Assembly: GCA_943912265.1 (NCBI GenBank)
Contig: CALTTS010000006.1
Location: 75,489-139,488, forward strand
Length of the DNA: 64,000 nt
Source: an uncultured Xanthomonas sp.
GTDB lineage: Bacteria > Pseudomonadota > Gammaproteobacteria > Xanthomonadales > Xanthomonadaceae
Direction of reading: 5' to 3'
A model generated the notes under the pieces. That model saw nothing but the letters and a program-made list of their open reading frames with translations, searched no databases and was not told the origin of the DNA. A program made the translations under genes and the position numbers. Positions 8,711-17,655 of the stretch are shown piece by piece (position 1 is the stretch's first letter; each line of letters opens with the position of its first letter).

Positions 8711-10008
8711 GCCCGATCCCCGCCCCGTTCGAGTCGCCATCCCCAGCCACCCCGGCGACCGCCGCGGTCCCGGTGCGCGAGCGGTTGGCCGGCGTGCTGT
8801 TCGGTGCCGGGCTGTTCCTGCCGCTGGGGCTGGCCAACCTGCCGCCGGCGTGGCCGGACAGCTACAAGCTGTTCGTCCTGCTGCTGCTGGCGGCCACGGC
8901 GCTCGTGCCGGGCACGTTCCGGCGGGTCTGGCGCGAGCTGCCGGCATGGCGCGCGGTGACGGCGGTGATGCTGGTCATGATCGCCTGGGTGGTGCTGCCG
9001 CTGGCGCTGGGCGACCGGCCCTGGCGGCTGGTCGACAACCTGTCCCGGCTGCTGCTGCTGCCCTGGTGCGCGGCCCTGGCCTGGCGGCTGCGGCCTCCGC
9101 TGGCCTGGCTGTGGGGGGGGGCGCTGGCCGGCGTGGCCGGCGTGGCCGGCGTGGCGTTCTGGCAGGCGGGCATCGGCGTCGAGCGCGTGCATGGCTGGAG
9201 CAATCCGCTGGTGTTCGCCATCGTGACGATGCTGCTGGCGGTGCTGGCGATCTACTGCCGTCCGCCCGGGCGGCGCTGGAGCGCGTGGGTGGCGGCCCTG
9301 GCGGTACTGGTCGCGATCGCGGCAATGCTGCTCAGCGGCAGCCGGGGCGTGGTGCCGGGTGTCGCCGCGCTGCTGCTGTCGGTCCTGCTGCTGGGGCGGC
9401 GCAACCGGCTGCTGCCGCGCCTGGCCGGATGCGCGCTGGCGCTGGCGATCGGCGCGCTGCTGCTTGCCCTGGTGCCCTCGCTCGGCGAGCGCACCCGCCT
9501 GCATGAGGCGCTGAACGATGCCGAGCAGATCCAGCGCGGGTACATGGACACCTCGATCGGGGCGCGGCTGGAGCTGCTCGGCGTCGCCGGCCGCACCCTC
9601 GTCGCGCACCCGCTGGCCGGCGTCGGCATGGGCCGCTTCGGCGAGCAGGTGCGACGCCAGCCGGCGTGCCAGGCGCCGCCGGCACCGGCGTGGTGCGCGC
9701 TCGGCCATGCCCACAACGATCTTGCGCAATGGGGCGCCACGCTCGGCGTGCCGGGGCTGGTGCTGATCGCGCTGGTCTACGGCGTGCCGCTGGCCATGTT
9801 CGTGCGGATGGGCTGGCGCCGCCGCGGGCAGGGGCCGGTGGGCCCGGCCTGGGCCGGCGCATTGGCGGTGCTGGGGCTGGTGCTGGCGGGGATGACCCAG
9901 TCGATCTTCGCCCATGCCGCCACCTCCGGCCTGTTCGCCATGCTGACCGGCACCCTGCTCGGCCTGGCCTGGCGCGATGACGAAACATGCAACGGAGCGA
10001 CGGCATGA
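8704..10008 (+). CDS. O-antigen ligase family membrane protein
   Basis: 434-residue polytopic membrane protein with about 10-12 hydrophobic helices and the WaaL/Wzy-type periplasmic loop. LLSGSRGVVPG around residue 215 and GHAHNDLAQWGATLGVPGL around 335 are the hallmarks of the O-antigen ligase/polymerase family. The likely role is joining or polymerising glycan on the periplasmic side of the inner membrane. Start ATG 8704 overlaps the rsmB stop by 7 bases. It contains a run of nine G (9113-9121) and a three-copy 9-bp repeat right after it. Ligase versus polymerase cannot be decided here. Confidence 0.85.
   Translation: MLSPIPAPFESPSPATPATAAVPVRERLAGVLFGAGLFLPLGLANLPPAWPDSYKLFVLLLLAATALVPGTFRRVWRELPAWRAVTAVMLVMIAWVVLPLALGDRPWRLVDNLSRLLLLPWCAALAWRLRPPLAWLWGGALAGVAGVAGVAFWQAGIGVERVHGWSNPLVFAIVTMLLAVLAIYCRPPGRRWSAWVAALAVLVAIAAMLLSGSRGVVPGVAALLLSVLLLGRRNRLLPRLAGCALALAIGALLLALVPSLGERTRLHEALNDAEQIQRGYMDTSIGARLELLGVAGRTLVAHPLAGVGMGRFGEQVRRQPACQAPPAPAWCALGHAHNDLAQWGATLGVPGLVLIALVYGVPLAMFVRMGWRRRGQGPVGPAWAGALAVLGLVLAGMTQSIFAHAATSGLFAMLTGTLLGLAWRDDETCNGATA
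9113..9121 (+). repeat. Nine-G homopolymer inside the O-antigen ligase gene
   Basis: GGGGGGGGG within codons for Trp-Gly-Gly-Ala. Runs this long are rare in coding DNA and can slip during replication; a change of one G would shift the frame of a surface-glycan gene. Confidence 0.85.
9126..9152 (+). repeat. 9-bp tandem repeat, three copies, in the O-antigen ligase gene
   Basis: Three exact consecutive copies of GGCCGGCGT, encoding Ala-Gly-Val three times in a membrane helix. Copy-number change would be in frame. It lies 4 bases after the nine-G run. Confidence 0.9.
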
Positions 10009-11702
10009 GGTTTCCGCAGGTTCCGCGCGAGGGCGAACCCTCGGCGCGCACCGTGTTCTGGCTGTTCGTGCTGGCCTTGGTGGTGCTGGCCGCGGGCATC
10101 GGCCTGCGCGCGCCGTGGCCGGCCGACGAGCCGCGCTTCGTGCTGGTGGCCAAGCAGATGTGGGAGTCCGGCGACTGGTGGTTCCCGCACCGCGGCCAGG
10201 AGCTGTATTCGGACAAGCCGCCGCTGTATTTCTGGCTGCTGTGCGCCAGCTATGCGCTGTTCCGCGACTGGGACTGGGCTTATCTGTGGCCGTCGCTGGC
10301 CGCGGCGATGGGCACGTTGTGGTTGACTCACGATTTCGCCCGGCGGCTGTGGACGCCGCGCGCCGGCGTGTGGGCGATGCTCGGCGTGCTGTGCGCGTTC
10401 CAGTTCGTCTACCAGGGCAAGCGCGCGCAGATCGATCCGACCGTGGTGGCTTTCATCACCCTGGGCGTGTACGGCATCGGCCGGCACGTGCTGCTGGGGC
10501 CGGCGTGGCGCTGGTACTGGCTGGGGTGTTTTGCCGCAGGCTTGGGCGTGATCAGCAAGGGCGTGGGCTTCCTCGCGCTGCTGGCCCTGCTGCCGTACGT
10601 CTGGATGCGCTGGCGCGGCTGGAGCGGCCTGTCCGAACCGGCGCCGCGCGGGGCCGGGCGCTGGTGGCTGGGCGGCGGTGCGTTCCTGCTGGCGATCGCG
10701 CTGTGGTTCGTGCCGATGCTGACCCTGGCGCTGCTCGACGGGGATGCCGGCCACCGCGCCTATCTGGACGACCTGCTGTTCCGGCAGACCGCCACGCGCT
10801 ACGTCAGCGCCTGGCACCACCACAAGCCGGCCTGGTATTTCGTCGAGGTGGTGCTGTTGTACTGGTTGCCGTTCAGCGCCTTCCTGCCATGGCTGCTGCG
10901 GCCGTGGCGCGAGGCGTGGCATGCCCGCGACGCACGGGTATGGTGGCCGCTGGCATGGGCGCTGCTGGTGTTCGCGTTCTTCAGCGCCAGCCCGGGCAAG
11001 CGCGACATGTACATCCTGCCGGCTTTGCCGATGGTGGCGGTGGCGGCGGCCCCGTATCTGGAGGCCTTGTCGCGGCGTGCCGGGCTGCGCTGGCTGCTGT
11101 TCGGGCTGGTGCTGGCAATGGGCCTCGGGTTTGCCGTCGCCGGCGGCATGGCAGCGCTCGGAGACCCCAAATTCGCGGTGAAGTTCGAGGCCGAGCGCGG
11201 GCTGCTGCCGGGCGATGCCAACGCGCTGTGGTGGTCGATGGCCGCCCTCGGCGCGCTGCTGTGCGCGCTGGCCGCCTGGCTGCGCCCGCGCCGGGCCGCC
11301 GTGCTGGCGCTGGCGATGAACGTGGCGGTCTGGCTGTTCTACGCGCTGGCGCTGGCGCCGATGCTGGACGACGAGAATTCCGGGCGCGGCTTGATGCGCG
11401 CCGCGCGCGAGCAGGCCGGGCCGGCGACGGTCATCGGCCTGGTCGACTGGCGCGAGCAGCTGCTGCTGCAGGCGGTCGGCCCGGTCACCGAGTTCGGTTT
11501 CCGCCAGCCGCCGGAGGAGCAATGGCGGCGCGGCATCGCCTGGTTGCGCACGCCGGCCGCCGGGCAGCGCGTGCTGCTCGGTCAGGGGGACGCGTTGCCT
11601 GCCTGCATCGACAGGAGCCGGTTGCATGCGCTGGGTGCCGCCAACCGCCGCGACTGGTGGCTGGTGCGGCTGGATGCGGTATCGGAGTGCCCGCATGAGT
11701 GA
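10005..11702 (+). CDS. ArnT-like glycosyltransferase (GT83/PMT family)
   Basis: 565-residue inner-membrane glycosyltransferase of the ArnT/PMT fold, using lipid-linked sugar donors. The first periplasmic loop carries the family acidic motif PWPADEPRF (Asp-Glu) near residue 35, followed by GQELYSDKPPLYFW, another ArnT hallmark. Many TM helices follow, with SPGKRDMYILPALP near residue 330. ATG 10005 overlaps the upstream stop (ATGA) and has GGAG about 10 bases upstream; an in-frame ATG at 9987 lacks this. It could modify lipid A/core with an amino-sugar or another residue; the substrate is not readable from sequence. Confidence 0.88.
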   Translation: MRFPQVPREGEPSARTVFWLFVLALVVLAAGIGLRAPWPADEPRFVLVAKQMWESGDWWFPHRGQELYSDKPPLYFWLLCASYALFRDWDWAYLWPSLAAAMGTLWLTHDFARRLWTPRAGVWAMLGVLCAFQFVYQGKRAQIDPTVVAFITLGVYGIGRHVLLGPAWRWYWLGCFAAGLGVISKGVGFLALLALLPYVWMRWRGWSGLSEPAPRGAGRWWLGGGAFLLAIALWFVPMLTLALLDGDAGHRAYLDDLLFRQTATRYVSAWHHHKPAWYFVEVVLLYWLPFSAFLPWLLRPWREAWHARDARVWWPLAWALLVFAFFSASPGKRDMYILPALPMVAVAAAPYLEALSRRAGLRWLLFGLVLAMGLGFAVAGGMAALGDPKFAVKFEAERGLLPGDANALWWSMAALGALLCALAAWLRPRRAAVLALAMNVAVWLFYALALAPMLDDENSGRGLMRAAREQAGPATVIGLVDWREQLLLQAVGPVTEFGFRQPPEEQWRRGIAWLRTPAAGQRVLLGQGDALPACIDRSRLHALGAANRRDWWLVRLDAVSECPHE

Positions 11703-12699
11703 ACGTGCGTCCTCGACGAGGATGAGGGTGAACGTGATCGCCTGGGACAATGGCGTGGGGCTGGGGCGCGACCTGCGGTTGGTGAGCCGCCATCTGGCGG
11801 CGGCGGGGATCGATTCGCGCATCTCGAGCTACCGCCGCGGCAAGCTGGTCAAGTGGTTCGGGCCGCACCTGATGCGGCTGCGCGGCTTGTCGATGGTGAT
11901 GGGGTTGGTGCCGCGATACGACGTCAACATCTACATCGAGCACATTCGTCCCGAGTTCCGGCGCATGGCACGGCGCAACCTGCTGATGCCCAATCCCGAA
12001 TGGTTCGACGAGCGCGACGAGCACCTGCTGCCGATGATCGACGGCGTGCTGGCCAAGACGGACCAGGCCGAGGCGGCGTTCGCGCGGACGGAGACGCCCG
12101 TGGTCAAGTGCGGCTTCACCAGCGAGGACCGGATGGATGCCTCGGTGGCGCGAGTGCCGACGTTCTTCCATCTGGCCGGACGCAGCACCGCAAAGGGCAC
12201 GCGGATGCTGTTGACGACATGGCAGCGCCATCCCGAATGGCCCCTGCTGACCGTCGTCCAGAATCCGCGCACGGCCGGCGAGGTCGTCGTCGCGCCGAAC
12301 ATCGACCACCGGGTCGGCTACATCGACGACGCGGAGCTGCGCGAACTGCAGAATCGCCACCTGTTCCACCTGTGCCCGTCCGAGGCGGAGGGCTTCGGCC
12401 ATTACATCGGCGAGGCATTGAGCGTCGGTGCCATCGTGTTGACCACCGACGGGGCACCGATGAACGAACTGGTCGACCACGGGCGCGGGATACTGATTCC
12501 CGCGGCCGGCATGCAGCCGTTGCGGCGCGGCTTCCGCTACCGCGTCACGCCCGAGGCCGTCGAATCTGCGGTGCAGCGTGCACTGGGCCTCGACGAAGCG
12601 GAGCGTACCGCCATGTCGGCGGCTGCCCGCGATTTCTTCGTCCGCAACGACGCCGGTTTCCCGGACCGGCTGGCGGCCGCGCTGGCTACCCTGGGCTGA
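11695..12699 (+). CDS. Glycosyltransferase (GT4-like)
   Basis: 334-residue soluble or peripheral protein. The C-terminal half has the GT-B nucleotide-sugar region with CPSEAEGFGHYIGEALSVGA around residue 235, the E-x7-E motif of GT4 enzymes, followed by TTDGAPMNELV. The N-terminal half reads like an acceptor domain (NVIAWDNGVGLGRDLRLV). ATG 11695 overlaps the previous stop (ATGAGTGA). It is part of the overlapping polysaccharide operon and probably adds one sugar to core or O-chain. Confidence 0.8.
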   Translation: MSERASSTRMRVNVIAWDNGVGLGRDLRLVSRHLAAAGIDSRISSYRRGKLVKWFGPHLMRLRGLSMVMGLVPRYDVNIYIEHIRPEFRRMARRNLLMPNPEWFDERDEHLLPMIDGVLAKTDQAEAAFARTETPVVKCGFTSEDRMDASVARVPTFFHLAGRSTAKGTRMLLTTWQRHPEWPLLTVVQNPRTAGEVVVAPNIDHRVGYIDDAELRELQNRHLFHLCPSEAEGFGHYIGEALSVGAIVLTTDGAPMNELVDHGRGILIPAAGMQPLRRGFRYRVTPEAVESAVQRALGLDEAERTAMSAAARDFFVRNDAGFPDRLAAALATLG

Positions 12700-12733
12700 T
12701 GCCGGCATGTCGGGCCATGCGTATCATGCCGCC

Positions 12734-13552
12734 ATGCAGACCCTGCCCCTTTCGCTGGTGGTGATCACCCACAACGAGGCCGCCAACATCGGGCGCTGCC
12801 TGGACAGCGTGCCGTTCGCGGCCGACAAGCTGGTGGTGGACAGCGGCAGCGACGACGGCACGCCCGAGGCGGCCCGCGCCCACGGCGCGCGCGTGGTCCA
12901 TCAGCCCTGGCTGGGCTTCGGCCCGCAGCGCAACTTCGCCAGCACCCGGGCGCTGCACGACTGGATCCTGGTGCTCGACGCCGACGAGTTCCTCTCCCCG
13001 GCGCTGGCCGCCGAGCTGGCCGCCGGTTTGCCGGCCCTGCTGGCCTCGGACAAGGCTGGGGCATGGCTGCGGCGTTCCACCTGGTTCATGGGTGCGCCGA
13101 TGCGCTGGTACCGGCCGATGATCGGCGAGCGCATGGCCCGGATCTACCATCGCGGGCGGGCGCGCTGGACCGATGCCGGCGTGCACGAATCGCTGCGTTT
13201 CGACGGGGCCACGGCCGCATTCGCGGCGGCCTTCAACCACCTGCACAACCCCACGCTGGTACACAAGCAGCTCAAGGTGCTCACGTATGCCGAGCTGAAG
13301 GCCCGCGACTGGCACGCCAGGCGGCGCAGTCCGCGCATGTGGCAGACGCCGTTCGTGTTCGCCGCCTCATTCGTCAAGGAATACCTGTTGCGGCTGGCCG
13401 TCCTCGACGGCTGGCGCGGTTTCGTGATCGCGCAGACCAGCGCCGCCTATGCCGTCTACAAACGCATGCGCTACTACGAGATGGTGCGCAATCCGGCTTC
13501 GGTCGGGCAGGCGCGCGAGGTGCTGGTCAGGCACGGGCTGGAGCGCGAATGA
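12734..13552 (+). CDS. Glycosyltransferase family 2, WaaE/KdtX-like
   Basis: 272 residues, GT-A fold. The N-terminus LSLVVITHNEAANIGRCLDSV is the GT2 donor-binding start; DSGSDDGT and WILVLDADEF (metal-binding DxD) follow. The C-terminal region RRSPRMWQTPFVFAASFVKEYLL resembles LPS inner-core beta-glucosyltransferases WaaE/KdtX. ATG 12734 is chosen because the GT2 motif starts 8 residues in; ATG 12707 is an alternative. It overlaps the next gene by 4 bases (ATGA). Confidence 0.87.
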   Translation: MQTLPLSLVVITHNEAANIGRCLDSVPFAADKLVVDSGSDDGTPEAARAHGARVVHQPWLGFGPQRNFASTRALHDWILVLDADEFLSPALAAELAAGLPALLASDKAGAWLRRSTWFMGAPMRWYRPMIGERMARIYHRGRARWTDAGVHESLRFDGATAAFAAAFNHLHNPTLVHKQLKVLTYAELKARDWHARRRSPRMWQTPFVFAASFVKEYLLRLAVLDGWRGFVIAQTSAAYAVYKRMRYYEMVRNPASVGQAREVLVRHGLERE

Positions 13553-14604
13553 GCCGGTATCTGCTGTTCGGCACCGAACGCTACGCCTTGCCGATCCTGC
13601 AACCGCTGGCCGATGCCTTGCTGCGCGCCGGCCACGAAGTGCATGCATGGCTGGCAGCCGGCGCGGCGGGCGCGAGGCTGGCCGGCAAGGTGATGCCGGT
13701 GGCCGATGCGCGTGCGGCGGTGGCGCTGCGGCCACGGGCGGTGTTCAGCGCTTCCAACGAGGTGCCGACATTCGTGTCCGGCGCCAAGGTGCAGCTGTTC
13801 CACGGCTTCAACGTCGAAAAACGTTCGGACGGGCGCGGCCATTTCCGCGTGCGCGGCCTGTTCGACCTGTATTGCACGCAGGGGCCGGCGACGACGGCGC
13901 CGTTCGCCGCGCTGGCGCGCGACTTGCGGCATTTCGCCGTCGTCGAAACCGGCTGGCCGAAGCTTGACCCGCTGTTCCGCGACGATGGCGGCGCATCGGC
14001 GGCGCTGCGTGCGCCGGCCGCCGGCCGGCCGGTGGTGTTGTTCGGCTCCACCTTTACCGAGCGCCTGAGCGCGGCGCCGCACCTGCACGAAGCCATCGCT
14101 GCCGACATTGCCGGCGGCGAGCGCTACTGGCTGCTGACCCTGCATCCCAAGTGTCCGGCCGGGTTGTTCGAGCGCTATCGCGCGCTGGCCGGCGCCAATG
14201 CCGCTTTCGTCGAGCCCGAGCAGCTGATGCCGGCCCAGCGCGCCGCCGACGTGCTGGTGGCCGATACCTCTTCGATCGTGTCCGAGTTCGTGGTCCAGCA
14301 CAAACCGGTGGTGACCTTCCGCAACCGCGCGCCCAAGCCGCACATGCTCGATTTCGACGAGCCCGCGCGTTTGCCGGACATGCTCGCGCAAGCCTTCGAC
14401 CCGACGCCGCAGCTGCGCGCTGCCATCGTGGCCTATGCCGACGCGATCCATCCGTACCGCGATGGCCACTCGTCCGAGCGGGTGATCGCCGCCACCGAGG
14501 ATTTCATCGACAGCGGCCGCCATGCGGCGCTGGCGCGCAAGCCGCTGTCGGCGCTGTGGCGGCGCTGGCAGATCCGCCGCGAGCTGGGCTACGCCGGGTT
14601 CTGA
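13549..14604 (+). CDS. CDP-glycerol glycerophosphotransferase family protein
   Basis: 351 residues. It resembles the C-terminal catalytic part of TagB/TagF-type polyol-phosphate polymerases: an FHGFNVEK segment with the glycine/His motif, VVLFGSTFTERLSAAPHL, LTLHPKCP, and the HKPVVTFRNRAPKPHM region after VADTSSIVSEF, where the conserved Ser/Thr-rich D-x-S-S turn is visible. In Gram-negatives such proteins add glycerol-phosphate or similar to surface glycans; the substrate is inferred from family only. It is the last gene of the overlapping block (ATG inside previous stop). Confidence 0.78.
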   Translation: MSRYLLFGTERYALPILQPLADALLRAGHEVHAWLAAGAAGARLAGKVMPVADARAAVALRPRAVFSASNEVPTFVSGAKVQLFHGFNVEKRSDGRGHFRVRGLFDLYCTQGPATTAPFAALARDLRHFAVVETGWPKLDPLFRDDGGASAALRAPAAGRPVVLFGSTFTERLSAAPHLHEAIAADIAGGERYWLLTLHPKCPAGLFERYRALAGANAAFVEPEQLMPAQRAADVLVADTSSIVSEFVVQHKPVVTFRNRAPKPHMLDFDEPARLPDMLAQAFDPTPQLRAAIVAYADAIHPYRDGHSSERVIAATEDFIDSGRHAALARKPLSALWRRWQIRRELGYAGF

Positions 14605-14631
14605 GTTTCCGTGCGGACGCGTCCGCCGGGC

Positions 14632-16155
14632 TTACCAGCGCAGTCGCCGCCGCGCCAGGGTCTCGGCCAGGTGTGCATGCAGCGCCCGGGCATGTGCCAG
14701 CGGCAGGAAACGGATGCGCAAAGCCGGCGCGTTGGCGCGTGCGCCGGCCGTGTCCAGCCACAGCGTCGCGGTGCCGCACACGCGGTCCAGCGGCGAGCGG
14801 CGCAGTTGCAGTGCCTGCAGCTTGTCCAGCTCGGCAAACCGCCACCAGCGCGACCACCAGCCGCCGCGCACGGCCACCCTGCGGCCATCCAGCGAATAGC
14901 CCAGACGGGCGATGGCCTCGGAGGCCCGCCATGCCGAACACGGCAGCCACGCCAAGGCCAACAGGCCCCACGGGCCGAAGTGCCAGGCGAGGGTGACGGC
15001 GGCGAGCAGGGCCAGCAGCAGATCCGGCAACATCAGGCGCCACGCGGCAGCGGGCGGGGCGGGCTGCCATGCGACCGGCGGCCACGCAATGCCGGGCAGC
15101 AGGTGCCGGACCAGCGCATCGCAGGCTTCGGGCGTGGCCAGCGGGGCGAGTTCATCGGGCGAACGCGGACCGTCTTCGTGCCGCTCGACCACGGCCGTGT
15201 CGATGTCCAGGCTGCGCCGGCCGAACATGCGGTGCAGCATGCCTTCCCGCAAAGTCCAGGCTTGGATGCGCCGGCGCGCGATGCTGCTGCGCACGCGCCC
15301 GAACAGGCCGCGTTCGACCCGCAGCCTGCGCCCGGATTCGATCAGCGTGAAGCCGTGGTAGCGGGCCAGCGCCAGGGCCATGGACAGCAACCGCAGCAGG
15401 GCGAGCAGGCACAGCAGCGCGACGAGCGTGCCGGCTGTCGCGGCCGCGATGTCCAGGTGCAGGCCGTCCGCGTAACCCAGCGCCTGCCGGCTCCCGTCCG
15501 CGAGCAGGTCGGCCAGCAGCCGGTGCGGCAGCAGTTGCCAGAGCAGGCCGAACGCGGCCGCCGCCACGATCATGCCGCGGTTGGAGATCAGCCCGAGGCG
15601 CAGGACTTCGGCGGTCGGCATCGCCAGCAGCACGCGTCCGTCGCCGCCGTTCGCGGTGGCCGGCGGCGCAGCGCCCGCCGGCCCGGCGGCCACCGCGGCG
15701 CCCTGGCGCACCCGCGCTTCCAGCGCCAGCGCATCGGCCAGCGCGAGCACGCGCATTTCCGCTTCCGGCCTGCGCCCGCCCGCCGATTCCAGCCGCAGTT
15801 CGGCCACCCCGAACAGGCGGTGCAGCGGGCTCTGGCGGACGCTCACGTCGTGGATGCGCGCGAACGGGATCTCGCGCACGGTCCGGTGCAGCAGGCCGCT
15901 GCGCACGGTGACGCGGTCCGCGCCGATGCGGTAGCGGAAGGTCAGGTATTGCCAGACCGAGGCCGCCACCAGCACGGCGACGGCGACGGCGATGGCCGGC
16001 GCCGCGTCGGCCCACGCGCCGCCCGCGTCGCGGCGGGTGCCGAACAGCAGCAGCGCCAGCAGCGGCACGACGAACTGGCGCAGCTGCTGCACCAGCACGA
16101 ACAGCCACGACCACGGATGCAGGCGACGCTCGGCGGCTTCGGCGGGGCCGCTCAC
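14632..16155 (-). CDS. PH domain-containing membrane protein (YdbT-like)
   Basis: 507-residue membrane protein with repeated bacterial PH (DUF304/bPH_2) domains separated by paired TM helices. The repeated PH core is seen as YRIGADRVTVRSGLLHR, LRVERGLFGR and YSLDGRRVAVRGG, each followed by a stretch linking strand to helix. It starts at GTG 16155, overlapping the stop of the upstream partner (GTGA). The YdbS/YdbT pair is a known two-gene arrangement of uncertain function in the inner membrane. Confidence 0.82.
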   Translation of the reverse strand: MSGPAEAAERRLHPWSWLFVLVQQLRQFVVPLLALLLFGTRRDAGGAWADAAPAIAVAVAVLVAASVWQYLTFRYRIGADRVTVRSGLLHRTVREIPFARIHDVSVRQSPLHRLFGVAELRLESAGGRRPEAEMRVLALADALALEARVRQGAAVAAGPAGAAPPATANGGDGRVLLAMPTAEVLRLGLISNRGMIVAAAAFGLLWQLLPHRLLADLLADGSRQALGYADGLHLDIAAATAGTLVALLCLLALLRLLSMALALARYHGFTLIESGRRLRVERGLFGRVRSSIARRRIQAWTLREGMLHRMFGRRSLDIDTAVVERHEDGPRSPDELAPLATPEACDALVRHLLPGIAWPPVAWQPAPPAAAWRLMLPDLLLALLAAVTLAWHFGPWGLLALAWLPCSAWRASEAIARLGYSLDGRRVAVRGGWWSRWWRFAELDKLQALQLRRSPLDRVCGTATLWLDTAGARANAPALRIRFLPLAHARALHAHLAETLARRRLRW

Positions 16156-16667
16156 AGGGCGTCGCCGTCCTGGTCCGGCTGCAGGCTCAGCCGCTCGCGC
16201 AGGCGCTCGGCGTCGGCATCGTCGAGCAGCGGCACGGTCACCTCGGCCGCGCGCGTGCCGGCGGTGTGCACCACCAGCGTGGCCAGGCGCAGCGCGCGCT
16301 GCAGCGGCCCGCGGCCGAGGTCCAGGTGCTGCACGCGCGTCAGCGGCACGAAGGTCTCCGCCTGCCACAGCCGTCCGCGCCGCAGCCACAGGCCGAGATC
16401 GTCGAGCTTCCAGAAGATGCGCCGGTGCCGGCGCACGCCGATCCAGGCACCGGCGGCCACGGCCGCCGGCACGGTCATGGCCATCGCCCACCACGGCGGC
16501 GCCAGCGGCGACAGCGCCAGTGCGGCCGCCGCCAGCACGGCCGGCACGCCGAAGCCGAGCGCATGGTTCAGCGCGTACAGGCGGGCGCCGCGCGGCGGCA
16601 GCGGCTGCCAGCCCGGTGCCGGGGCTTCTGCGGCGGGCGGCGTCGGCGTTGCGGGAGCCGTGTTCAT
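16152..16667 (-). CDS. PH domain-containing protein (YdbS-like)
   Basis: 171 residues: a Pro/Ala-rich N-terminus, two TM helices at about residues 35-75 (LGFGVPAVLAAAALAL, AMAMTVPAAVAAGAW), then one bacterial PH domain (LGLWLRRGRLWQAETFVPLTRVQ). It overlaps both neighbours by 4 bases, so acyltransferase, YdbS-like and YdbT-like proteins form one translationally coupled unit. Confidence 0.82.
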   Translation of the reverse strand: MNTAPATPTPPAAEAPAPGWQPLPPRGARLYALNHALGFGVPAVLAAAALALSPLAPPWWAMAMTVPAAVAAGAWIGVRRHRRIFWKLDDLGLWLRRGRLWQAETFVPLTRVQHLDLGRGPLQRALRLATLVVHTAGTRAAEVTVPLLDDADAERLRERLSLQPDQDGDAL

Positions 16668-17563
16668 CGGTACGGATTGTCCTCGCCCTTGCCGGACGGA
16701 CGCAGGGTGTAGCGCTTGTAGGTCCACTGGTACTGCGCCGGGTCGCGGCGCGCCACGGCCTCGACGGCGGCATTGAGCGCGGTAACCGCGGCGAGGTGAT
16801 CGGGGCTGGCGATCGCGGCCGGCGCCGGTTCGAAATGCAGCGCGAAATCCGGGCCGTCGCCGAGGCGCTCGCAGTACGCCACCAGCACCGTGGCGCCGGT
16901 GCGTTCGGCCAGCCGCGACAGCAGGGTCATGGTCAGCGCCTGCACGCCGAAGAACGGCGCGAACTCGCCGTCGCCGGCCTTGGGCTGCTGGTCGGGCAGG
17001 ATCGCCACCGTGCCGCCGGCCTTCAGCGCCTTCCACAGCTGGCGCACCGCCGCGCCCTCGGCGGGCACCTGGGTGACGTTGGCGATGCCGCGCGCGCGCA
17101 GCAGGAAGGCGTCGCCGACGGGCGATCCGGGCACGCGGTAGACGAACGCATACGGCCCGCGCGAAGCCAGCCACTGGTTCAGCAGCTCCCAGTTGCCGTA
17201 GTGCGGGGCGGCGATCAGCAGCGGCCGGCCGGCGGCCCTGGCCGCATCGAACAGCGCCACCCCGTGGGTTTCGCGGATGTGGCGCAGGTTGCGGGCCGGC
17301 GGCGTGGTCCAGAAGCGCAGCGTCTCCAGCGCCTGCCAGGCGGTGGTGCGCAGGATCGCGTGCTGCAGCGCCCGCCGTTCGGGCGGGGCAAGCCGCGGGT
17401 AGGCCAGTTCGAGGTTGCGCCGGGCCACGCGGCTTTCGCGGCGGTCCAGGGTCCACCACAGCCAGGCGATGGCGGCGGCCAGCCCGCGCAGCAGCGGGCG
17501 TGGCAGGCGGGTGAGCAGGCGCGCGCCGTGGTAGAGCAGGGCGGCGGGGATGTCGGGCTTCAT
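16664..17563 (-). CDS. Lysophospholipid/lauroyl acyltransferase (LpxL/HtrB family)
   Basis: 299 residues, membrane-associated. It has the HX4E active-site motif (APHYGNWELLNQW, His near residue 121) and LPDQQPKAGDGEF near 190, characteristic of lipid A late acyltransferases. Expected role: secondary acylation of lipid A at the inner-membrane cytoplasmic face. It heads the three-gene overlapping run with the PH-domain proteins. Which acyl position is modified cannot be told. Confidence 0.88.
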   Translation of the reverse strand: MKPDIPAALLYHGARLLTRLPRPLLRGLAAAIAWLWWTLDRRESRVARRNLELAYPRLAPPERRALQHAILRTTAWQALETLRFWTTPPARNLRHIRETHGVALFDAARAAGRPLLIAAPHYGNWELLNQWLASRGPYAFVYRVPGSPVGDAFLLRARGIANVTQVPAEGAAVRQLWKALKAGGTVAILPDQQPKAGDGEFAPFFGVQALTMTLLSRLAERTGATVLVAYCERLGDGPDFALHFEPAPAAIASPDHLAAVTALNAAVEAVARRDPAQYQWTYKRYTLRPSGKGEDNPYR

Positions 17564-17655
17564 CGCGCCAGTGTAGCCGCGGCGCCGGCCGTGGCCGGGT
17601 GACAGCGGCGGGCGGATGGCCGATGCTGGCCGCTCCCCCTTGTCCCCGTTTCCGC

